Below are positions 26,922-35,079 of a stretch of DNA of 64,000 bases, one piece after another. Position numbers and translations under genes: made by a program. Under the pieces are notes generated by a model. That model searched no databases. It saw only the letters and a program-made list of their open reading frames with translations, and had not been told where the DNA came from. The stretch's first letter is position 1. Each line of letters starts with the position of its first letter. The DNA is from G963675935 sp963823895. GTDB lineage: Bacteria; Planctomycetota; Planctomycetia; Pirellulales; Thermoguttaceae. The DNA lies in NCBI GenBank assembly GCA_963823895.1, contig CAWGNG010000035.1:62001-126000 (forward strand), in the 5' to 3' direction.

Positions 26922-27956
26922 ATGCAGTTTCGCCTCAGCACACTCCTGCTATTGTTCGTCGTCCTCTGGTCGTCGCTGGCGGTGTTTGGGGTCGGTGGCA
27001 TCTTTGTGCTCTTCCTTCTGGTTGTGGCGTCGATGATCATCGCCAGATCATGGGCGGTCTTCCTCGGTTTCCTTGTCGTTGTTGCCGTGATTGCCTTCCT
27101 GCTGTCCGCTCTGCCCAATGTCCGCGAAGCCGCTCGCAAGGCTCAGTGCAACAACAATCTACACCAGATCGCCTTGGCGTTATTCAACTACGAAAAGGCC
27201 AACGGATGCTACCCGCCGGCATATATCGCCGACAAGACCGGCCGGCCGATGCATAGCTGGCGGGTGCTGATCTTGCCTTACCTTGGCAGTTATAATTCCC
27301 TTTACCGGCAGTATTCATTCGACGAGCCGTGGGGCGGGCCAAACAACAAGAAGCTGCTCGCGGCTCGTCCTCAGGAATATGCCTGCCCGTGCGACACGCA
27401 CGACGACTCACCGGAAGAGGGACAAACTAGTTATGTCGCCGTGGTCGGCCCCAATGCAGCGTGGTCGGGGAAGAGGTCGAAGAAGGCGGTCGATCTTGCC
27501 CCGTCGGACGCGACCATCATGGTGGTCGAAACCACCGGTGCGGATGTCGGGTGGACTGAGCCAAGAGATCTTATCGCCACGGGGTCCGATGCCACGGACG
27601 CCTCCCCGTCGACGATATCCATGTCGAGCCAGCACGGCAATAGAAGTGGCTTCTTCTACACCTATCACGTGGGCGTCGGCGCCCACGCCGCGTTCGCCGA
27701 CGGCAGCACTCGGTACCTGGTCCCGGAGTGCGTCCCGCGGCACCTTCGTGCGAAATACCTGAGGATCGGTGGTTATGACCAACAGGTAGCCGATGCCGAA
27801 GAGCACTCGACGTCACCTTTGCCGGCTGAGACGCCGAAGTTGAACCTAGGTAATTGTTGCGCCCTGGCAATTTGGCTCGCGACGGTGGGCCTGTTCCTAT
27901 TTCGCGCCGCGAGGAGCAGAAAACCGAAGCAAGCGGCGGGCAATTCTCCGGCTTGA
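26922..27956 (+). CDS. DUF1559 (SBP_bac_10) family protein
   Basis: This 344-aa protein has the hallmark of planctomycete DUF1559 proteins: REAARKAQCNNNLHQIALALFNYEKANGCYPPAY (residues 68-102), GRPMHSWRVLILPYLG, and near the end HAAFADGSTRYL. Instead of the usual type IV pilin-like GFTLVELLVVI leader, it has two membrane helices (LLLLFVVLWSSLAVFGVGGI and VFLGFLVVVAVIAFLLSAL) and a third at the C-terminus (CCALAIWLATVGLFLF). DUF1559 proteins form very large families in these bacteria; the function is not established. The start at 26922 is the ATG at the first helix. Confidence 0.92.
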   Translation: MQFRLSTLLLLFVVLWSSLAVFGVGGIFVLFLLVVASMIIARSWAVFLGFLVVVAVIAFLLSALPNVREAARKAQCNNNLHQIALALFNYEKANGCYPPAYIADKTGRPMHSWRVLILPYLGSYNSLYRQYSFDEPWGGPNNKKLLAARPQEYACPCDTHDDSPEEGQTSYVAVVGPNAAWSGKRSKKAVDLAPSDATIMVVETTGADVGWTEPRDLIATGSDATDASPSTISMSSQHGNRSGFFYTYHVGVGAHAAFADGSTRYLVPECVPRHLRAKYLRIGGYDQQVADAEEHSTSPLPAETPKLNLGNCCALAIWLATVGLFLFRAARSRKPKQAAGNSPA

Positions 27957-27990
27957 AGATGAGCGGCTTCGGGGATTGGCCAAAGGGAAT

Positions 27991-28080
27991 TCAACACGGA
28001 GACGCGGAGAACACGGAGGAGATCACAAAGAATGACTTGGCGTATTTCGTCCCCCTCCGTGACCTCCGTGTCTCCGTGTT
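27991..28080. repeat. Inverted repeat of CACGGAG words
   Basis: The arms 27991-28018 and 28053-28080 are reverse complements with about three mismatches in 28 bp. Each arm is built of CACGGAG-like units. It lies between the tail-to-tail DUF1559 and apgM genes, so it could serve as a two-way termination hairpin. Confidence 0.8.
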
Positions 28081-28098
28081 GCCCTAATCAGGGATTCC

Positions 28099-29324
28099 CT
28101 ACGCCCCGAACTTGCCGAGTCGTTCCGCGTGGGCCAGCGCCAGTGGCATGAGATTCACGGCGGCAAAATGGCCGAGGCCGCCTTGCAAGGCTTGTTTCTC
28201 GCCGAAGGCCGTCAAGCCATCGGGCCGGCAGGTCTCGGAGACCAGAAGCGTCGGCACGGGATGCCAACTGTGGCTGGCGAGCCGGGCGGGCGTGCTGTGG
28301 TCGCCGGTGACGATCAAGACCGTGGGCTTCAATGCGACGATCCGCGGCACGATTGCGTCGAGCTGCTCGATCATCTTCACCTTTTCGGCGAAATTGCCGT
28401 CCTCGCCGCGGCTGTCGGTGTACTTGAAGTGGACGAAGAAAAAATCGTAGTCGTTCCACGCCTTTTCCAGCACGTCGATCTCCTCGGCGAGCGTGGCCGG
28501 CTGGCCGACCACCGTCATGCCGACCAACTGGGCCAGGCCCTTGTACATCGGATAGACGGCGATCGCGGCGGCCTTCAGACCGTAGACGTCGGCGTAGCTG
28601 TCGATCTTGGGGGCGGCCGAAAAACCGCGCATCGTCAGCCCGTTGGCCTTCGGCTCGCCGGCCAGGAGCTTGTGCGCCCCGACGACGAACTGCTTGGCCA
28701 CTTCGGCCGTTCGCCGGCTCTGCTGGTCATGGGCGACGGGATCGAGCGGGGGGACGCCGGTTTGTTGCGGATCGGTATCTGCGACGCTGCCGCCGAGCCC
28801 CTCGCCGCGGAAGATGACGACGAAACGATGCTCCTTGACCGGCTCGACGAATAATTCGACGTGGCGCAGGTCAAAGACCGGCAGGTCGATCTTCACCTGC
28901 CGTAGTTTGATCGCCAGCGGGTGCTCTCCTCGCTGGGGATGCGTCCGGCGCGGCGGTCGGCGATGTTACCGGCCGCGTCAAGGGTGCAGAAATTGCAGCG
29001 CACCGCCACGTCCTTCGGCCCGAGTTTGAAGCCGACGCCGGTGGCCTCCAGCGCCCCGCGGCCGATGAGGTGTTCGACCGGGTCGTAGCCGAAAAGGCCC
29101 AAGTGTCCCGGTCCGCTGCCGGGGGTGATGCCCAGGGCGATGGGATACATGCTCCCCTGGACCCCGTGTCTCGCCAAATTGTCCAAATTCGGGGTCTTGG
29201 CGGCCTCCAATTCGGTCGGTCCGCCCGGTTCGATGGCGAGTCCGCCGAGGCCATCGGCCACGAGCATGACGATCTTCGATTTGTTGTGGATTTTCAATTC
29301 GCGGACGAGTTGTTGGCTATCCAT
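28099..29324 (-). CDS. apgM: 2,3-bisphosphoglycerate-independent phosphoglycerate mutase (archaeal type), frameshifted
   Basis: The N-terminal half (start 29324) has the metalloenzyme signature IVMLVADGLGGL, then ELEAAKTPNLDNLARHGVQGSMYPIALGITPGSGPGHLGLFGYDP, typical of ApgM. The frame breaks near 28919, where one G (plus strand) is missing from a short run, and the rest (MTVVGQPATLAEEIDVLEKAWNDYDFFFVHFKYTDSRGEDGNFAEKV, then TGDHSTPA) continues in the next frame to 28099. The corrected protein is about 408 aa, the normal length. The enzyme interconverts 3- and 2-phosphoglycerate using metal ions. It is divergent from pgi, so two glycolytic genes share one 195-bp control region. Confidence 0.9.
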
Positions 29325-29443
29325 GATGGGGGCTCCTTTATTTTCCCGGTTAGGTCGATAGAATGTCTCACGGTAGCAAAAGATGGGGGAGGGCGGAAGG
29401 GGGATGGCGTCGCCACATTCCGCGAAAGACTGCCCCCGATTTC

Positions 29444-29469
29444 GCCGCGTGGACGCGGCGGCTAAACGG
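29444..29469. repeat. GCGTGGACGCGGCGGCTAAAC repeat, copy 3
   Basis: A single copy of the repeat that is inverted at 14366-14486 and single at 45029-45053. It sits 50 bp before the pgi start, followed directly by a heptamer array. Confidence 0.75.
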
Positions 29470-29479
29470 TTTTGGCAAC

Positions 29480-29514
29480 CTCTGACCCCTGATCCCTGGC
29501 CCCTAGCCCCTAAC
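29480..29514. repeat. Heptamer array, CCCCTAG/CCCCTGA-type
   Basis: Five units (CTCTGAC, CCCTGAT, CCCTGGC, CCCTAGC, CCCTAAC) run up to 5 bp before the pgi ATG, so no Shine-Dalgarno is visible. The same words on the opposite strand occur in truA (52562-52595) and at the end of the HAD gene (38373-38407). Confidence 0.8.
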
Positions 29515-29519
29515 TTCCG

Positions 29520-30929
29520 ATGCAACCACTAGCCCCCATTGCGTACGACTATTCCGGTCTTGTCGCCCCAAAGGACGCTCCGCCGTTCGCCCAGCAGACG
29601 GGGCTTGTGGCCGCCGATCTGAAGTGGCTCGTGCCGCAACTGGCGGCGGCGCGGCAGGAAGTGCTCGACAATCTGGCGGTCTACAAGCGTGGGCTACCGC
29701 TGCCCGAGGAGATGCAGCCGCTGGATATCGCTTTTTTCGACCTGCCGGAGCGGTTGCTGGATCAAGAGCGGCCGTTGCTGGATCGGATCACGGCGGTGGG
29801 CGATCGGCTGGCCAACGAGGTCGATCGGGTCGTGGTGCTGGGGATCGGCGGCTCGTATATGGGGGCCCGCGCGTTGTTCGAGGCGTGCTGCCATCCGTAC
29901 CACAACGAGATTGCCCGCAAGCGCCGCGGCGGCCGGCCGCGAATCTACTTCGAGGGGAACAACGCCGACAACGACGCCGTGCAAGGGCTGCTCGATCTGG
30001 TCGAGGGGAGCGACGATTGGGGGATCATCGTAATCAGCAAGAGCGGCGGGACGCTGGAGACGGCCGTGGCATTTCGCATCTTTCTCGAAGCCCTGCGAAA
30101 ATCGTGCGGCGGCGACCAAGAGAAATTCCGCCGCCGCGTGATTCCGGTCACCGGCGACGCGGGCCGGCTGCACGATCTGGCCGTCGCGCTGGGGTGCAAC
30201 GACATCTTCCCGATCCCCGACGGCGTCGGCGGGCGTTACTCGGTCCTCAGCGCCGTCGGTCTGCTGCCGGCGGCGGTAATGGGGCTCGACGTTCAACATC
30301 TGCTCGAAGGGGCGGCGGCCATGAACGAGCGGTTCCGCACCGCGCCGCCGCTGGACAATCCCGTGCTGGATTACGTCGGCATGTCGCGGCTGATGGAGAC
30401 CCGCCGCGGGGCCACCATCCGCGTGCTCTCGACCTGGGGCAAGGGGCTCGAATCGGTCGGCCTGTGGTACGATCAACTTTTGTCGGAGAGCCTCGGCAAG
30501 AACGGCCAGGGGGCTACGCCGCTGACGGTCGTCAACACCCGCGATCTGCATTCCCGCGGCCAGCAGCATCAAGAAGGCCGCCGCGACAAGCTCATCACCA
30601 ATCTCATTGTCGAGAAGACGCAGCGCGAGCCGGTGGCCATCGAGCGGTCGGAGTTCGATCAGGACCAGCTCAACTCGCTTTCCGGCAGGACGCTGCCCGA
30701 CATTCTCCGCGCGGCTTATTCCGGCACGAACCAGGCCTATGCCGAGGATTACCGCCGCACGGCGACGATTCGTCTGCCGCGATTGGACGAGGGTTCGCTC
30801 GGGCAACTCTTTCAGATGCTGATGTTGGCCACGGTCGTCGAAGGCCGCCTGGTCGGCATCAATCCCTTCGGCCAACCGGGCGTCGAGGCGTATAAGAAGA
30901 AGATGACGGCGATTTTGCGGGGAAAATGA
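29520..30929 (+). CDS. pgi: Glucose-6-phosphate isomerase
   Basis: This 469-aa protein carries the PGI SIS-domain hallmarks: VVLGIGGSYMGARALFEAC (about residues 105-123), IIVISKSGGTLETAVAFR (about 170-187), GGRYSVLSAVGLLPA, which matches the PGI signature, and a C-terminal active site segment SRGQQHQEGRRDKLI. It interconverts glucose-6-phosphate and fructose-6-phosphate. The length fits the shorter bacterial PGI type. The ATG at 29520 begins MQPLAPIAYDYSGL. It is divergent from apgM. No downstream partner is obvious; the next gene is a small membrane protein 41 bp later. Confidence 0.95.
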   Translation: MQPLAPIAYDYSGLVAPKDAPPFAQQTGLVAADLKWLVPQLAAARQEVLDNLAVYKRGLPLPEEMQPLDIAFFDLPERLLDQERPLLDRITAVGDRLANEVDRVVVLGIGGSYMGARALFEACCHPYHNEIARKRRGGRPRIYFEGNNADNDAVQGLLDLVEGSDDWGIIVISKSGGTLETAVAFRIFLEALRKSCGGDQEKFRRRVIPVTGDAGRLHDLAVALGCNDIFPIPDGVGGRYSVLSAVGLLPAAVMGLDVQHLLEGAAAMNERFRTAPPLDNPVLDYVGMSRLMETRRGATIRVLSTWGKGLESVGLWYDQLLSESLGKNGQGATPLTVVNTRDLHSRGQQHQEGRRDKLITNLIVEKTQREPVAIERSEFDQDQLNSLSGRTLPDILRAAYSGTNQAYAEDYRRTATIRLPRLDEGSLGQLFQMLMLATVVEGRLVGINPFGQPGVEAYKKKMTAILRGK

Positions 30930-30973
30930 AGTAAGATGAGGATGAGGGATGAGAGATAAGAGATGGGGCGATG
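30928..30973. repeat. Heptamer array, GATGAGG-type
   Basis: About six units of ATGAGG(G), with variants ATGAGAG and ATAAGAG, begin at the pgi stop codon and overlap the start codon of the next gene. Confidence 0.75.
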
Positions 30974-31435
30974 GCAAACCGGCAGGCAGCCGGCGGTTCA
31001 CCAATGATACCACATCGCACGAATACGACGACAACGGCCGGCGCGGATGAAGCGAATCCCTACCGGTCGCCTTTGACGCCAGGGGTTGTTGCTCCGCCAA
31101 ATCGCGGCGGTTTCCCTTGGCGCATCTTCCTTGTGGTTGTTTTTTGCCTCTACGGCGGATTCGCGTTATTGCTCGGCGGGTCCGGGTTGCTGTTCGTTCC
31201 AGGGCTGCTTTCCGGCGGTGTCTCCCTCGGCGGGCACACGTCGCTATCGAAGATTCTCTTGTGGACGTCGGTCCATGCCGCTGTAGCCGCCCACGGGGCC
31301 GCCTTTGCCTTTGCGGCTAGAAATGCTTGGAAGGTGCGATGGAAGCAAGCTGCTATTGATATCGGGATTGCGGTGGCGATAGCCCTCGTGGCGTTGGCGA
31401 TATGCGCGGGTGCCGCGGCGATTACGGCTGATTGA
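30971..31435 (+). CDS. Small membrane protein with NPYRSP motif
   Basis: This 154-aa protein has a short cytoplasmic head with the sequence ANPYRSPL, which I often associate with planctomycete membrane proteins, followed by three or four hydrophobic helices (FLVVVFCLYGGFALLLGG, LLFVPGLLSGGV, AAVAAHGAAFAFAA and IALVALAICAGAAAI). The start is uncertain: the first ATG at 30971 lies inside a repeat, and the ATG at 31004 (MIPHRTN) is equally likely. No function can be assigned. It is convergent with the ABC ATPase gene. Confidence 0.6.
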   Translation: MANRQAAGGSPMIPHRTNTTTTAGADEANPYRSPLTPGVVAPPNRGGFPWRIFLVVVFCLYGGFALLLGGSGLLFVPGLLSGGVSLGGHTSLSKILLWTSVHAAVAAHGAAFAFAARNAWKVRWKQAAIDIGIAVAIALVALAICAGAAAITAD

Positions 31436-31539
31436 GACTTTCAAAGAGCGACCAGCGACCCGAGCGAAAGCTGCGGCACACGGTCCGTCGTTCAGCCTGG
31501 CCGCCCCGTGGGCCAGTCCTATTGTCTCTTTCTCGCGAT

Positions 31540-32462
31540 TTACGCCGTCATCCCCTTCGTCAGCGCCATGAACGCGGTTTCGAGGTTTAGTTCGTCCTCG
31601 CGGAACAGCCGCAATTTGAAGCCGGCGTCGATCAGTTGCGTGGGCAGGTCGCTGTAGTCGGTGACGTTTTCGGCCAGCGTGACGGAAATGTGGCCGTCGT
31701 TGAGCTCCACCTTTTCGACGATCGTGCTCTGCTCCAACAACCGCGCGGCCGGGGCTTGATCGCCGACAACGGCGACGTTCAAGAGAATCCGCTGGCGGAT
31801 TTGCTTCATCAGGTCCGTTACGGTGCCGTTGAACTGCAACTCGCCGCGCTCGATGATGCCAACCTTGTTGCAGATGTCGGCCAACTCGGGTAGGATGTGG
31901 CTGGAGACCATGATGGTCTTGCCCATCTTGCGAAGCTCCTTCAACAGCCCGCGAATCTCGATCCGCGCGGGGGTCCAAACCGCTGGCCGGCTCGTCCAAC
32001 AACAGCACTTTGGGATCGTGCAGCAGCACGCGGGCCAGCCCGAGCCGCTGCGTCATGCCGCGCGAGAGACTGGTGACAAAGGCGTCGCGTTTGTAGCCGA
32101 GATCGACCAGTTCCAGCACTTCGTCGCAGATTTTGCGGCGCCGCCCCCTTGATGCGATAGGCGGCGGCGAAGAACTCCAGGTACTCGATCACCTTCATGT
32201 CGTCGTAGACGCCGAAGAAGTCGGGCATGTAGCCGATCATGCGGCGAATGTCCTTCGGATGGGTGTAGATCGAGTGGCCGCAGATGCTCGCCTCGCCCCA
32301 AGTGGGCTGCAAGAGCGTGGCCAGAATCCGCATCGTCGTGGTCTTGCCCGAGCCGTTCGGGCCGATGAAGCCGAACAGGTCCCCCTCGGCCAGATCGAGG
32401 CTGAGGTTCTTAATGGCGTGCAGCGTGCCGTAGACTTTCGTAAGGTCTTGGGTCTTAATCAT
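31540..32462 (-). CDS. ABC transporter ATP-binding protein, broken by two frameshifts
   Basis: Three overlapping frames together encode a complete ABC ATPase of about 307 aa. Frame 1 (from 32462) has Walker A GPNGSGKTTT and the Q-loop region MIGYMPDFFGVYDDM. Frame 2 has the signature LSRGMTQRLGLA and Walker B VLLLDEPASGLDP. Frame 3 has the H-loop MVSSHILPEL and the usual C-terminal extension to 31540. The breaks are near 32150 (one extra G in a five-G run) and near 31968 (a C/CG-run indel). All motifs survive, so sequence error is the simplest view. Its start overlaps the end of the large membrane protein by 8 bp, and together they resemble a GldA/GldG-like or drug-export ABC pair. Confidence 0.85.
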
Positions 32463-34704
32463 GGGCGGTCTTTACGGGAAAAATGAATCGATACATGGTT
32501 TCGTGCTGGTCTTGCCGGCCACCCAACGGCTTGCCGCTGGTTAGCAACTGCGCTCCCTCGTGCCCTTCGGCGGCGGGCAGCGGCGTGGTGGTGACAAGAA
32601 TCGCACGACCGGTCTTCAGCAACTCGCTCAGATCGACGAACTCCTGATAGCTGTTCCAAAGGTGGGCGTAATGCCGCCCGCCGGACGCCTGGTAGAACAT
32701 CATTTCTTGCAGGATGGAACCGGGATCTTGGCTCGACGTGCTGTAGGCGGTTCTTGTCAAGAACGTCTTCAGTTCCATCCGTCTGACCGTCGGCCCCAAA
32801 CGCTGCGACTGGCCGGGCGAAAGCGTGCCGAGTTCATAGGCCGAGCTGCCGTACGCCAGTACGCAGTCGCTAAGCGGAAACGGAAACGTGTTGCTGATCG
32901 AGCCCGAGAGAATGTGATCGCTTTCGGTCAATTCAGCGGCGGGAAAGACGGCGCCCGCAGCGCTCCATCGGGCGGTGAGACTCTTGGTTGACCAGACCTG
33001 GACCGGCACGTCGTCGAGCGCGTCGAGATCGGTCGCGTAGCGAAATTGTTCGGTCCACAGCATCGTGCCGCCGCCGGCATGGGGATTCATGCCGCCCAAC
33101 CCGTTGCCCGGCAATCCGAACCATGCCATCAATACCCGGGCATCCGCGGCGGATTGACCGTCGGCCCCGCGCGGCTCGACGGTGAAATTGAACGACTCCA
33201 TCCGCGGGCTGAAGACATTCAGCCACGTGGCGCCGCGGGTCTGCCCCGACGCCGCGTCGACGTCGACCAAATCGATCTGGTTCACGCGAAACTGGTTGCC
33301 CTTGAGCTTGTAGGCCAGCACGTAGGCGGCAAAACAGACCAGCACGACGACCAGCGGAAACGTCAGCCACGTCCATTCCATGCGGCGGACGACTTTGCGG
33401 AGGAAGAAGTAGTCGGCCGGTCCGATCAAAATGATGTATCCGACGATCAGGCCCGCCACCAGCCAAAACGGCACGAGCTGCACCCCCTTGAATTGGTCCA
33501 AGGCGCTGCGCAACTGGCCGGCCAAATCGGTGAAGCCGTAGTGCATCATGGCGGCGCTCTCCGCCGACTCGTCGGCGTGGACGGTGGGCAGGCCGAGCAG
33601 GCGGGCCAGCAGCAACGGCCGATCCTGCCATCTGTCCAGCGGCCACGCGTCGAGATCAACGGTGACGAAGATCACCTGTCCGAAGCCCCGGGCAGTGCGA
33701 ATCACCAGCGGCACGCCCCCCTCATCGACTTCGACGACCCCCTGAATATCCGCAAGCCGCGAGATTTGCAGTTCCGGTTTGCCTCCGACTGCCTGCCCGA
33801 TCGACACGCGGCTGCCCGCGTACGTCTCGATCGCTCCGGTCTGAGCCAGGGTCGCTCTCCTCTCGAATCGGCCCGGCGCGAACTGCCGCAGCGGATGACT
33901 TTCGGCCAAAACTTCGGCGCCCTGCGAACCAACGCACAGAATCAGCCGTCCCCCCATCCGCACCCATTGATCGAGCGCCTGCACCCGCGCATTGTTGGCG
34001 GCCAACTTGTGATAGATCTCCGGCCGGCTCGTGGAAAGAACGACCGCATCGACGCCTTCATAGGCGTACCATTGGCTCGGCAGCCGCTCGATGTCGGCCA
34101 CCTGCGCGACCGCCGGCTTGGCTTCCGCGTCGAGACGGCCGGGCTTGCTCTCGTCTTCCACATATAGCGGCGACGCGCCCACCGAAACGATCAGCTTTTG
34201 CAATTCGAGCGCCTCGCCAAAGTGCTCCTCGTCGGCCTGCAACCCGGCGTGGAAGTCTCGAGCGGCAACGACGCGGCCGTCGACGCGGAACTCCGCCCGC
34301 AGATCGCCGTCGACGCGGCCAAAGCGGGTGACGAGCCGCACGACGGTGCGCTGGCCCGGCAGGACCTCACACGGCCGGGGCGTCGAGACGCAGCCGGGCA
34401 CGCCGTCGCCGTCCGGCACAATTACCGACACTTCGCCAATCAGCGGTTTGCTCCCGCCTAGCAACGTCACTTCCACTTGCGTCCACAGCCCCGCCTTGTA
34501 GCGATCGCCGATGCCAACCCGCACGCCGACGAATTCCGGCCGCTTCACCTCCTCAGCCGCGGCCCTCGACGGCCAGGCGGCGACCGCCAGAAACATCAAA
34601 AGAGCACAAAGAGGCACGAGGAGACCGCAGATCGAGAACCCGCGTTTCCAACCCCTCGACCCACGATCTTCAATCTGCAATCTGCACTCTTCGATCTTTA
34701 TCAT
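32455..34704 (-). CDS. Large membrane protein, probable partner of the ABC ATPase
   Basis: This 749-aa protein has an N-terminal hydrophobic segment (GLLVPLCALLMFLAVAAWPS) acting as signal or anchor, a long beta-rich extracytoplasmic domain, a GATase-like fold (VDAVVLSTSRPEIY, LDQWVRMGGRLILCVG) and two helices (FWLVAGLIVGYIILIGP and WLTFPLVVVLVCFAAYVLAY) near residues 420-480, followed by more beta strands. The first 15 residues (IKIEECRLQIEDRGS) are encoded by a heptamer array. Its ATG at 34704 overlaps the MazG stop as ATGA, and its end overlaps the ATPase gene by 8 bp, so the three genes are translationally coupled. Function is inferred only from this coupling. Confidence 0.75.
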   Translation of the reverse strand: MIKIEECRLQIEDRGSRGWKRGFSICGLLVPLCALLMFLAVAAWPSRAAAEEVKRPEFVGVRVGIGDRYKAGLWTQVEVTLLGGSKPLIGEVSVIVPDGDGVPGCVSTPRPCEVLPGQRTVVRLVTRFGRVDGDLRAEFRVDGRVVAARDFHAGLQADEEHFGEALELQKLIVSVGASPLYVEDESKPGRLDAEAKPAVAQVADIERLPSQWYAYEGVDAVVLSTSRPEIYHKLAANNARVQALDQWVRMGGRLILCVGSQGAEVLAESHPLRQFAPGRFERRATLAQTGAIETYAGSRVSIGQAVGGKPELQISRLADIQGVVEVDEGGVPLVIRTARGFGQVIFVTVDLDAWPLDRWQDRPLLLARLLGLPTVHADESAESAAMMHYGFTDLAGQLRSALDQFKGVQLVPFWLVAGLIVGYIILIGPADYFFLRKVVRRMEWTWLTFPLVVVLVCFAAYVLAYKLKGNQFRVNQIDLVDVDAASGQTRGATWLNVFSPRMESFNFTVEPRGADGQSAADARVLMAWFGLPGNGLGGMNPHAGGGTMLWTEQFRYATDLDALDDVPVQVWSTKSLTARWSAAGAVFPAAELTESDHILSGSISNTFPFPLSDCVLAYGSSAYELGTLSPGQSQRLGPTVRRMELKTFLTRTAYSTSSQDPGSILQEMMFYQASGGRHYAHLWNSYQEFVDLSELLKTGRAILVTTTPLPAAEGHEGAQLLTSGKPLGGRQDQHETMYRFIFPVKTAHD
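34664..34701. repeat. Heptamer array coding the N-terminus of the membrane protein
   Basis: Units GATCTTC, AATCTGC, AATCTGC, ACTCTTC, GATCTTT (plus-strand reading) cover the first codons of the gene at 32455-34704 and end one base before the MazG stop codon. Confidence 0.75.
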
Positions 34705-35051
34705 GGTTTTCCCGCGTCGGGACAGGTGCAGACGAATCGCCCGCAGCCGGGACAGCCGGCACCGTACTTCCGCATCACCGCCTCGGTCAAATCGACGCCC
34801 GCCACGTTGGCGATCGTGGCCAGCCAGGCCAGCACGTCGGCGAACTCGAGGCTGCGCTCCTCCTGGGTTCCATTGCGGAGGGCCGAGGCCAACTCGCCCA
34901 CCTCCTCGATCAGCCACATGAACGTGCCGTCAATGCCGCGGGCGACGTCCTTCTCGATGTACATGTTACGGATCAATTGTTGGAAATCCGTTAGGGTCAA
35001 CTCCCGCGGCGCGGCAGCCGGCTCGCTTTTCTGGATGCTGGGATCGGTCAC
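34701..35051 (-). CDS. MazG-like nucleotide pyrophosphohydrolase domain protein
   Basis: This 116-aa protein has the MazG helices with metal-binding acidic residues EEVGE (about residue 49) and EFADVLAWL (about 68), and a C-terminal cysteine cluster GCPGCGRFVCTC (about residues 98-109) that may bind zinc. MazG-type enzymes hydrolyse non-canonical or alarmone nucleoside triphosphates to monophosphates. The short, single-domain form is like those used as house-cleaning enzymes. It is coupled by ATGA overlap to the following membrane protein, although the functional link is unclear. Confidence 0.85.
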   Translation of the reverse strand: MTDPSIQKSEPAAAPRELTLTDFQQLIRNMYIEKDVARGIDGTFMWLIEEVGELASALRNGTQEERSLEFADVLAWLATIANVAGVDLTEAVMRKYGAGCPGCGRFVCTCPDAGKP

Positions 35052-35079
35052 GACGCTTCCTCAATGATCTCGCTGATAG

